Below are positions 54,401-64,000 of a DNA stretch of 64,000 bases, one piece after another. The position numbers and the translations under genes are program-made. Source of the DNA: Isoetes taiwanensis (lineage: Eukaryota; Streptophyta; Lycopodiopsida; Isoetales; Isoetaceae); assembly GCA_021234155.1 (NCBI GenBank), contig JAJEKV010000020.1:19647018-19711017 (forward strand). Direction: 5' to 3'. Every line of letters begins with the position of its first letter. The first letter of the stretch is position 1. Under the pieces are notes generated by a model. The model did not search any database, was not told the origin of the DNA, and saw only the letters and a program-made list of their open reading frames with translations.

Positions 54401-56860
54401 AAATTCAAGCTTAAGTTATCGAAACCAGTCTTTCTTCAAAGAATCTCGATCAGTGTCTCACCCAAAGGCCCTCGAAAAACCCTGAGCAGTGTTTTCCCTT
54501 TCTAAAATCCCATGTTCCGGCCCGTTCTTGACAAACTCGGGCTAAATCTTGTCTTTTTTGCTTAATAAGTGAGTTCTTGATGTAAATGGGTTGATCCGAG
54601 AGTGTTTCAGCATGATTGAGTGGTTTGTTAGGATCAAAACTCCGGATCTTGGCGTGACTGTGATTTAGGGTTCTTGGCAGAAAAGATCGAAATATCCCAC
54701 ATGAATTTTCAAGAAAGTTGGCCTGGGTTTATAAAGACATTATTATATCGACGTGCCATGCCCACGTAGGATTCAGTGTATAACCGCCCCACACGCCGGG
54801 GTGTGCCATGTGGCGGGGGGTGATTGGTTGGGGAGAATCTAGGCTTGGGGGGGAGGGGGGGGGGGAGTAGATAGGAAATTTTTTTTGCTTAATGGAATCG
54901 GGCACTGTTTCTCAAAAAACCCAACATGAAGGCCCAAATGAACCCTTTTTTTAAATTTTTTTTTGCAAAAAGAATATTTTTTGATGCTTTGTACCATGGT
55001 GGAATCTTTTTTGCAAAACTAGGTTTTTGATTTTTTGGCTCAAAGAAGGATATGGAAATGGTGAGGTGGCAAGTAGGCAAGGTGAGTTGGCAAGATGATG
55101 CTGACATGGCAAAGAAGGGTGATGAGGTGTCAAACAAGTTGGCAAGGTATATTTTTTCTAGTCAAAACACACGATGAGGTGGAGGTGATGAATGTGACAC
55201 GTGGGTGATGACGTGGAAGTGTTAGTGATGATGTGGCAAGACAACGTGTCACCTTTATGATCTTAAACAACTTGTTTTGAAGAATCTTGAAAAAAATGGA
55301 ATTTTCAATGGAGGTGACATGTGTGTGGTGTGACATGGCAATGGTGATGATGTGTATGATGGCTTGGCCATTTTCAAGTGATGACATGGGTCAATTCGAT
55401 GCTAATACATATAAATTGCATACTTTAGGCAAATCTTTGACTTCTTTTGCTTCCCTTAGGAATTGCATTTTCTCTCTCCATTTTGACTTCTAGTGAGAGA
55501 ATTTGACCCTAGACCATGGATGTAGCCATTTTTTGCTTTTACAAGATGGTGATGGTGTGGTGGGTGTGTGAGGTATGAATGATGTATGAAAGAGAAGTTT
55601 TGACTAGAAAAAATTCCATAAGCCAATTCGCTCTAGGAAACAAAAGCTAGGCATGGAATTTGAGGTCATATGGGTGTGTTTTCATGGAAAAGGAGATGGA
55701 AGGCTTGATATGAGGATTATAAGAGATAGTCATGCCAAGAACTCAATGGAAATATCACATACCAAGAACATTAAAGAGGTCTTCCAAACTTCATATTTAC
55801 CTTGCTTGAATCACCTTTCATAGCATGTTTGTGTGATCTTTCATGAACGTCTTCACCTTAGTCTTCAAGTGTGTCCACTTTATCATCTGTAGGGATGCGT
55901 TTTATTCAAATCAATAATGCTTGTATATTTGTGCTCAAATCAATGTATAAGCACGAGTAAATTAAAATATGTCTTGCTCTTTTATGCTGCCATAGCATGA
56001 CAGTATCATGCCAAACAAAAAGAACATGCTGGTCCCCCAGCCTCTTGTTTTTGCATAAGATCAAAATAAAATTCCTGCCAGCTGCCAATATGGAGGTATG
56101 TTCGGCAGCTTAATGAATCTACAATGGATTAAAAGAAAAGGGTGTTGGCAAGTGATCAAGATGATATGTATGTGATTGTGAATGTAGAAAACAGGTGAAT
56201 CTGCATGACAAGTGTGATTGTTAATAGGAAAAATGAACTGCTAGATGGAAGTACGACAACAGTCTAGTGGATTTAATAGGAAATCATTGATCTGAAGTGT
56301 TTTAAATGGATCAGGGGCAATTCTTGAACAGATTATTGTGGAATGAATGAATAAGAATGCACCTGGATGTGACAACACATCTATCAACACAATGAGCTGT
56401 TGTTATGGTGGGAATGCCAGCAGCTATAGATATGAAGAGATATGGAGGAAAGTGTGTGAATATGAGATGTATGACTGCAAATTCAGATGCACCTGGATGG
56501 AAATTAGAACTTAAGCAATAAAAAAAAAGGATTTGAGCTTTGACACCTGCATGAATCTCCATGTTCTTGCATCAGTCTCAGCTGTGGAAACTTCGAATAT
56601 AAAAGTTCTATCTAAGGAAGTACTTCAATTTGAAAACACAAACTATTTCCTAAATACTCCTGTATTATTTTTTGTCTTTTTCCTTCTTTTACTTTTTAAG
56701 TTTTGCAATCATAGTCAATCCAAAAGCAAACTAAACTACGTACCTACAAATTGTAAATAAACCTTTAACTAAATAATGGCAACAAGCTGTTGCCAGTACC
56801 TCTTTTAGTGCAAGATATTGATGGGATTTAACAGCTCTCTGCCATCAAGTACATCTCTCG
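54400..56860. other. Non-coding; degenerate repeats and homopolymers
   Basis: No gene was supported. It contains a G-rich run at 54846-54867, a degenerate array of GATGAGGTGGCAAG-like units at about 55060-55260, and TATA-like GGTTTATAAAGAC at about 54728, possibly LTR debris. The frame at 56533-56760 shows no homology. Confidence 0.4.
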
Positions 56861-56879
56861 ACCAATAGGAATCTTTCCG

Positions 56880-59160
56880 TGCCTTACAAATTACTTCAAA
56901 AGGTCCTTCCAAAGGTTCTCAAATTTTGTTGCTACATTCTCCCTTGTCTTGTTCCATTTTTGGACCAGCTCACCTAATTTGAGAGTGCCTTGGAGCTTGT
57001 GAGCAGCTTTAAATGCTGCAATATCTTTGGCTTTCTTGATCAAAACTGCATTCTCAGTTGCATACCTGTGTTCTTCCAACTGCATCAACCTTATACATCT
57101 TTCTCTTAGTGCATCCTCCATTTCTAAATTTATTTGATAGGCCAATCTAAGAGATGGGAGCTCAAGCTCGATTGGCACCACAAATTCTATGCCATAAACC
57201 AGGCTGAAGGGTGTATGTTTAGTGGATGCTTTAATGGTGGTCGTATATGCCCATAATGCATCATGAAGCTTTAAATGCCAATCTCTTTTGGAAATGCTAA
57301 TAGTTTTCTTCATGATTGACTTCAAAACCTTGTTGGTTGACTCAGCTTGACCATTACCTTGAGGGTAATATTCTGAGCTTTTGGTGTGTTTGACTTTGAG
57401 AGTAGCTAGCAACAAGGCAATAGTTAGGCTCACGAATTGACTTCCCCTATCAGAGACAATTTTAAAAGGGATCCCAAATTGAGCACAAATATTCTCATGA
57501 AGAAATCTTGATGTAGTGTATGCATTTGCTTCTCTAAGTGGTCAGCCCATTTGGTGAAGTAATCTGTGGCCACAAGGATAAATTGGTGCTGAACTGATGA
57601 GGAGGGATCTATTGGACCTATAAAATCAAGTCCCCATGTTTGAAATGGCCTTGGAGAAGTTATGGCAGTGAGGGGAGCTGGTTGCAATATCCTTTTGCAA
57701 AAAAATTGGCATTTGTGACAACACTTAATTACATTATAGCAATCTTTAAAAAGGGTAGGCCAAAAATATCTTGACCTTAAGATTTTCTTTGCAGTTGTAT
57801 CAGCAACAAAGTGTCCACCATAGATGCCTTCATGACAAGCTTCAATGATCATTTTAGCTTCTTCAGGATCCACACATCTCAGCAGCACTCTTTCCTTGTT
57901 AACTTTGCATAATACTTCACCAATCAATCTGAACTTCTTGCATTTCTCCTTAAATCTTGTTTCTTGACTGCTACTCATGTCTTTTGGCAACTCATTGTTC
58001 TCCAAATAGTTTATGATGTCAAACTGCCAATCCAAATCTTTCTCGCGAAAAGCAATCAAGTTAGTAATATAATCAGTCTCATTTAGTCCCTCTTGATCCT
58101 CATGTTCAAATAAAGCATAAGGTAAGTAAGAACTAGGATTTTCAACTAAGTTCACCACCTTGACAGTAATATTGTAAGCTTGAATTTTACAAGCCCACCT
58201 ACATAATTTGGCCTTAGGCTGCTTTTTTGCAAACAGGAGAGATAAAGGATTTTGCCTCATGTAGACTTGAGTGTGATTGTTTTGCAAAAGATGACCTTGT
58301 CTATCTATCAGAAACATTAATGCAGCTGCACCCTTCTCGAGCCTGGGATATCTTAGTTCAGTGTCAGACCACATCTTACTAGAACATGGTCCTCTTGGAG
58401 TAATGCTAAACCAATTGCCTTTTTTTGTGACACTAATGTAAGCTTTAAAAGGCTTTTCTAACAAACAAAAAAAAAGGCTTTTCTAAGTCTGGAGGTTTCA
58501 GCAGAATAGAACGACAGATAGAATTGATAATTGTGTCAAAGGACTCTTGGCATATTTCATTCCAATCAACCAAAATATACTTGCTCTCATTCTTAGAGAA
58601 TTTTCCAACCTTTGTGAGGTTAGAGATTGGACTTATGGTGTGTGAGAAATGAGGAACATACATTCTCAAAAAGGTAGTCATTCCCAAGAAACTTTTTACC
58701 TGTTTAAGTGTTTTAGGAGGAGCAAGTTTCTTCAAAGCCTCAATTTTATTCTCTGCTACCTGAATATCTTTTGTAGACACTTCAGGTCCCAGCAAGTCTC
58801 CTCTTGAGCATAAAAAGACACACTTCTTTGGATTTAGGCTGACACCTCCTTTTCACAACAGGCAAATAATTTTGTTAGACAATCAAAGTGGTATTTGAAA
58901 GAAGTACCTAAGCAGAGATCATCTAAGAAGACACGAAATGATGTTAAAGGCATGTCATTGAAGATAGTATCCATGGCTCTTTGGAAGGTTGTTGATGCAT
59001 TCATCAATCCAAAAGGCATTCTCCCTTGTCGATTTATGAGAAAGCAACTCTTTCAAACCTTCATCTCCTTGTAATTTAACTGCGGATTCTGACCACAGTA
59101 CAATCCAATCCCTAGCTGCCACTCTATCAGCTGCTTTGTTCAGCATAGCATCAAGATTTG
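56880..59160 (-). mobile_element. Third Ty3/gypsy element, decayed pol
   Basis: Minus-strand order, from the high end: MPFGLMNASTTFQRAMDTIF and FRVFLDDLCLG (reverse transcriptase, FLDD box, 59019-58834); LKQVKSFLGMTTFLRMYVPH (58795-58445); RNase H-like remnants; then integrase with HEGIYGGHFVADTTAKKILR...CCHKCQ zinc domain, TWGLDFIGPIDPS, VATDYFTKWAD, IVSDRGSQFVS (in a shifted frame near 57450) and YYPQGNGQAESTNKVLKSIM (catalytic Glu). The C-terminal end degenerates at about 56895. Several frameshifts and stops. LTRs were not identified. It differs clearly in sequence from the 41660-52472 element. Confidence 0.82.
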
Positions 59161-59170
59161 TATCAAGATA

Positions 59171-59440
59171 CTACCTGATTGTACAAGATGCGGCTACAGT
59201 AGGTTTTATGGTTTCCACAAGTGACTTTTGATAAAAATTCCCTAACACATTTCTACCTTCACCATGAAGAAGTGACACAAATGCAAGCGTAAGAAAAGGT
59301 TTCCATAAAGAAGTAAGTTGTCTAACCTTGCATGCTTGATCCTTATGTCCTTCTTGCACTCCATAGACTTTGACATAATTTGATGTTGGTTCTGCTATGG
59401 CGGTGATTTTGGAACCTTCCAGAAGCGACAGCCATATCAT
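59171..59440 (-). other. Possible exon, unidentified
   Basis: The minus strand reads GSKITAIAEPTSNYVKVYGV QEGHKDQACK up to a possible donor (CAAG|GTTAG) at about 59327. It looks coding but matches no family I know. It could be part of the same gene as the exon at 60296-60522, split by the MITE and other sequence. Confidence 0.25.
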
Positions 59441-59749
59441 GGATCAAGCTTGCAGTATGAATCATTTTAGTTATCTCAGTCAATCCACACTGCTGGGTTG
59501 TCAGGTCTTTGCATATAAGATTGTATCACTTAAATAAGTATACCTTATGATCCTTTAAATAAATCAGGAAGCTTTGAAGCATATTAGAGGCTCGCAATAT
59601 CTGATGTGGCTTTAAAAGCCAGCAAAACTATTGTCTGCCTCATCCTTTCCTGCAATAAATATTTGTTCTGCAGCTACCATGAAAAGGGCGTGCATCGATT
59701 ATCTGCAAGAGAATTTTGTCTACCAGCATGGCATCATTTGTTCGGCCAA

Positions 59750-59795
59750 GTATCTCTGCAGCCTTCTCTGCAGCCTTCTCTGCAGCTTTTTAGCA
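59750..59795. repeat. Short tandem repeat (CTCTGCAGCCTT)
   Basis: Three to four head-to-tail copies of a 12-bp unit, the last degenerate. Confidence 0.8.
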
Positions 59796-59867
59796 TAGCA
59801 AGATTAAAAAAACTTAACAATTAATCAACTTGTTCAATTTTTAACTTGTTCAATTATTAACAATTAA

Positions 59868-60296
59868 GGGGCTTTTCACACGACTAGTGTGTCTTATATT
59901 TTAAGGCATACTATTGGTCCATGTCAATATTTAAGAAGAACTAGTTTTCGTACGGAACCATATAAGACATGTCTTATTTAGGTTCGGGTAGGTTTGGATA
60001 GGTTCGGTAAGGGCAATGGAGTCTTATTTTATACCGGGGGACTTCCCCCGCCATAAAATAAGACACCACTTATTATATTCTATTTTATCCTATTGACCAA
60101 TTATATTCAAAATAAAAGGTGGTCTTATTTTGTGATGGTTTTCACACTAGTATTTGTTAGTGTCTCATTTACATAAGACACCTTGTAGTGTGAAAACAAC
60201 TTATATTTGTGTGTCTTATTTTTTGCTTTGGAGTCACAAATGATGTCTTATATGAAATGGGATAGCCATATTATAAGACATCGTGTGAAAAGGCCC
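59868..60296. mobile_element. Tourist-like (PIF/Harbinger) MITE, complete
   Basis: The 429-bp element has terminal inverted repeats GGGGCTTTTCACACGA and GGGCCTTTTCACACGA (one mismatch) and the 3-bp target duplication TAA (59865-59867 and 60297-60299), as expected for PIF/Harbinger MITEs. It is non-coding and rich in GTCTTAT and its complement in both orientations. An internal hairpin (GTCTTATTTTAT against ATAAAATAAGAC, about 60031-60072) surrounds a GGGGGACTTCCCCC core. Confidence 0.9.
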
Positions 60297-60522
60297 TAAC
60301 TGACAGAAGCATAAGCACCTGACACCATGACACCAGGAGGATCGCTTGCACTCAACATTGGGCTAGATATTTCTGTTTCATCAAAATCCTCCAGAGTCGA
60401 AGAGGGCAACTGTACACATGTATATCTGCCTTTTATCAAAATCCTGGATTCATATTCCTGTTTCGAATAACCTTCCTTCCATAACACTGGTCTGCAAGGC
60501 GCTTTAGGAGAGACCCAAGCTT
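60296..60522 (-). CDS. Predicted terminal exon, unknown protein, MITE at its stop
   Basis: After a good acceptor (TTCTTTCCTGCAG, exon from 60522) a phase-1 reading gives about 75 residues: AWVSPKAPCRPVLWKEGYSK, RILIKGRYTCVQLPSSTLED, FDETEISSPMLSASDPPGVM, then GAYASVS and stop TAG (60296-60298). The stop uses the target duplication plus the first base of the MITE. Before insertion the same codon would have been TAA, so the protein end is unchanged. The family is not recognised. Upstream exons were not found with confidence. Confidence 0.4.
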
Positions 60523-60529
60523 CTGCAGG

Positions 60530-62000
60530 AAAGAAATATTTTCTTAGGTCCGATGGTTTTGAAATCTTCCCGAAGCGGTGGCTATGGAAAGGGAAGCATA
60601 AGCAGCATTGTTGGAGCTAGTTACAAATGATTTCGGCCTTTATACATCTCAATGAGGTCCATTGATGCTAAATCTGCTCTTAAATAGTAATTTTGGCTTT
60701 GTACAAATCATTTTGATCATTCTGGTATGCTGGAACATGCTGTGTAGCCGATTTGCAGCCACATCCATTTGATTCGATTTTGAACAAAAATGGAAATTAG
60801 ACATGACGAATCCGTGTTTGAAGAGTTGCCGTTTGAAACTTGTTTAAAGCAAATCTTTATGGCCAAGCAGTTACTTGCCGTTTTTTACCAGAACCACTGT
60901 GCAGATGCGAAAGACAACAACCTTGAAGTTTTCCTGAAGTGTTCGTGTTCTTTCTAGAGATCCAACGACCTCTTCTGCGCTCTTCTGCACTTTGGAAAAG
61001 CCCTAAATCACTATAACTCATTCGAGTTTCCAGAATTACCTTAAAAATCAAATCAGTATTAGCAAAAACTATCAAATACTGAAATCCGATCCAATTCATA
61101 TTGTGAACCGCCCCAAAGAAACAAAAGATGCTCTAATCATAATAAAGGTATCTAGAGAGAGAAATAGAGTCGGGAAAGAGCTCCCACCACTAACACTGCA
61201 TCGCTCCATTCATAATCTCCCATAAAATCCCGTCCAGGAAGATGCATAACCACTGCATGTCTTCGTTGAGGAAAAAGTAACGAAGAATACGTGTAAACCG
61301 TTTGAGGAAAGGGAGAAATCTAATGCTCAAAATAAAATCTGCCATAGATGTTTCTCAGATGTTACTCGGCAATCGAAGCATCTGGAGTATCGTTCTCAAA
61401 GCGGTTAACAAGTGTGCCCTTTCAAAAACATAATTGGACGGTCAACAACAAAATTAATGGTCTAAAATGAAAGTTGTGAAACATAACAAAATGAACGGCC
61501 AAGATCGCGTACAAACTATCATCTTATTTCGACTTTCGTACTATATATAGATGTTCGCTCATTCGACATAAGGTGCTAGGACTTGCACCATGTGACTTCG
61601 TATGCGCCATTAGATTCATTTTGGTTTGTTATCCTAATGCATTGTTTTTACTTGGATCCTCACACGGTTTGCTACGATTGGCCTTCTTTCAGAGAAAATT
61701 TTGAAAGCGCATGGGTTGGGTTATTAATATGCATGGGGTGGCATGTGTTCGGTTTTTGGTCATTTTGCCATAATCATTTCTTTGTCCGTCCAGCTCCTAT
61801 ATCTACATTTTATGATATCATTTGTCTATAGATATTGTTCGCATGAATTAAGTACATACGCATTGTTGGTTATGTTAGCCTCTAGGCCAGGGAGGTCTCT
61901 TCACATAAGCGTCTATTGCAAGTTATTTGTTTGGTTGAGGCTTTTAATTAGGATGTTAAGAGATAGATGATGAGGTGTGCTCTCTAATTATGTTACACAT
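60530..62000. other. No supportable gene
   Basis: Minus-strand open frames at 60857-61099 and plus-strand frames at 61583-61970 lack recognisable motifs. Possible leader or intron sequence of the gene ending at 60296. Confidence 0.35.
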
Positions 62001-64000
62001 GTTCATACGAAGTTAGATTTTACATACATCTTTGTTACATTGGCTAGTTAGTTACGTTTCTTTATATTTGTGGCTATTGGGTTAGTCACAGTTGGCCAAC
62101 TAGGGGCTTCTATTGTTCATTGTCTTTGAGTTTTACTACTGATTCCCTCCTCTCTGGTCTTCTTTAGCCACCTATTTTCCATATTACTTCATGTTTGTCC
62201 CATCTACCTGTTTGGCTCCAATTATTGTTATTTGCTCCTTTCCACATATGCCATACAAGTTCATTTGACTTCCTCGTTTGATTACCTATCTGAGTTATCA
62301 TTAGTCCTCTTTGCAGTTGCTTCATCTTGCTCGGGTTGCATTGTTTGTTCCATTGCTTCATTCACTGCTCATTACTGCTGGTCACTCGACTGTTATTGGC
62401 TTCTAGTTGAGTTCTCATTGTTGCCTCTATCTAACCTTTCATCCCTATTTCGTTGGCCTCTTTACCCACTTCATCGGTTCCATTTTGCTCACTCTAATTA
62501 TCTACATCTGCATTGTTTTTTCCATTTCTTCCTGTTGGTCTTTGATTTTACGTCGTATGTTCTCTATTTTTTTGCCACCGTGGTTGCTCCATTTATTATT
62601 TATTTTGTTCCATTCGCCTTATCTGCTCTGCTCATCCGTTTTATCCTGGGTTCATCTTTTTGGTTCCTTCAAATTTTGTTGTCTCCATTCGATTTTCTTG
62701 TTCCATGTTCTCCATTAACTCTTTATCTGTGTATTTCGTTTCGTGGTTTTGGTTGTTTGTCTCCCAACAATTCCTTTTAAATCTTTCACTGCATTGTTTC
62801 ATTTGTTCTCTTTATGCATTTTGGTGTTCTGGTACTCTAGCACAATTCCCTTTCCATCTTTCACCGCATTGTTCCATTGGTTCATTTTATGTTTTTTCGT
62901 TTTCCAGTGCTCTAGCACTCATTACTTGCCCCATATGCCTTCTTAGTTGCATTATTCTATTTATCTTTATTATCCCATTACTCTTTGCACTCCATTATTC
63001 TTGTATTTTGTCTCTCCTTCTTTGCTCCTCTTTCTACGTTCTTCCACTTGCTCCATGTTCCCCATCAACTCCTTATCTATGCATTCTAACTCCTTATCTG
63101 TGCATTTTGTTTCATTTGTTGCATTGACCTTGGGTTGACATATGTGCTATCAAGACCATTCCACATAATATCATTTCTTTATTTCGTTGTGGTTGCATTG
63201 TTTCCTTCTTTGAGTTCCTTCGGCTTGTTGTTCCAGTTTAACTTGGTTGATGTTATTCTCTTTTAGTCTAGTTGCATCATTCTGTCTTTGATTCTTTGTT
63301 TCTGGCTCCTTTTCTATTGTTGGTTTGGTTAGTTCGGGTTATAGTTTCTTTTGCTAGTGTGGTGTTTTCTGATTAATTAGTCATTTAAGATCTTTACGTT
63401 GATGATCGTCTTCATGGCCTTGTCTATTGTTCCTATAGCTTCATTTCCCCCCTCCATTTTATGCACCCATGGATCAGATTCCAGCTTTACTTGCTCATTC
63501 GACTTCTTCATTGCTCCTTTGTTTCTGTCTTTTCCTTTCCCCTTTTTGGTACATTTTCTTGAATTTTCTCTTTATTCCATTTTACTCTGGTTGTTTTAGT
63601 TGCCCATTTTGCTCACACTAAGCCATTATCTCCAGTACTCCAGAAATATTGCTTTCCCTTTCTGCCTCGTTTGTCCCGATGCTCTCTTATCTTTGTTGTC
63701 TCGTTATCCCCTTTTATCTCTGTGATCTCATCTTTCTGTTGATGTCTTGTATTCTAGCCATCCTGCTCTGGATTTCATCTTTTCTCTGGATAGGTGCGCT
63801 TGCATGAAAGTTTGCTTGAATCCGTTATGCATGGATGATATAGGTTGGATATTTTTGTCTTTGCTTTCAGAAGCATTTTGTCGATAGGTGTTCTATGTAG
63901 TTTGTTGGTATGTTGATTTTACAATTTTGTTTTCTGTGCTTCGGTGGTGGTCGTAGTTGTTGTTTGTGTTCGGTTTTTGTGCCTTTCTTACTTTATGCAT
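62000..64000. other. Pyrimidine-rich low-complexity tract
   Basis: About 2 kb is strongly T/C-rich on the plus strand, with loosely repeated phrases such as TTTCACYGCATTGTTYCATT (62788 and 62860 regions) and AACTCCTTATCTRTGCATT (63070 and 63090). Long Leu/Phe/Ser open frames (for example 62232-62780) are a product of composition. No transposon ends seen. Confidence 0.5.

Noticed and set aside
54846-54867. G-quadruplex or telomere-like tract
   Set aside because: It is a simple G run without the TTTAGGG-type spacing; nothing beyond low complexity.
62232-62780. 182-codon hydrophobic frame that looks like a membrane protein
   Set aside because: Phe/Leu/Ser richness follows from the T/C-rich composition; neighbouring frames look the same and there are no family motifs.

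Overview
The window is nuclear DNA of a land plant, probably not a flowering plant. Genes have short GT-AG introns and recognisable plant proteins: a clathrin adaptor, a LEA_2 protein, and remnants of ETO1, L-galactose dehydrogenase and an M1 aminopeptidase. Between them lie nested Ty3/gypsy elements, two LINE remnants, two tRNA-derived SINEs, a CACTA element, a Tourist-like MITE and a gene of the DUF7869 type. The LINE type and the DUF7869 gene fit a bryophyte, lycophyte or fern better than an angiosperm, but I cannot fix the species.

Layout. 0-6.2 kb: decayed gene fragments on the minus strand (hydrophobic exons, GALDH, M1 aminopeptidase, the 3' part of an ETO1-like gene). 6.2-18.45 kb: one ETO1 intron, now 12.3 kb, holding a frameshifted DUF7869 gene (minus) and a plus-strand cluster at 9.6-18.05 kb. 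In this cluster 13-bp dyads of the form CACGCC-N-GGCGTG fill introns and promoters and are essentially absent from exons; its last gene ends in an FCP1/HAD-like domain with a DLNGVL motif. 18.45-22.2 kb: upstream ETO1 exons and unidentified minus-strand exons. 22.3-23.2 kb: a complete non-autonomous CACTA element. 23.8-25.6 kb: an intact three-exon LEA_2 gene. 26-31 kb: two LINE remnants. 33.7-34.4 kb: a second, broken FCP1/HAD copy (minus). 36.0-39.05 kb: an intact 15-exon ANTH clathrin assembly gene (minus; 550 aa by my splice model).

40-54.4 kb: an old gypsy element whose LTR carries a long array of heat-shock-element pentamers. Its gag is interrupted by a complete 10.8-kb Tat/Athila-type gypsy element (minus strand, 41660-52472, 5-bp target duplication AGGCT) that has three zinc knuckles, a large extra 3' ORF and an antisense gene-like unit. 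56.9-59.2 kb: a third, decayed gypsy element. 59.87-60.3 kb: a Tourist-like MITE inserted at the stop codon of a predicted exon. 61.5-64 kb: AT- and pyrimidine-rich DNA with no gene I can support.

Only the ANTH gene and the LEA_2 gene look intact as host genes. The most unusual signals are the dyad-filled introns at 9.6-17.4 kb and the heat-shock-element array at 40.4-40.76 kb.
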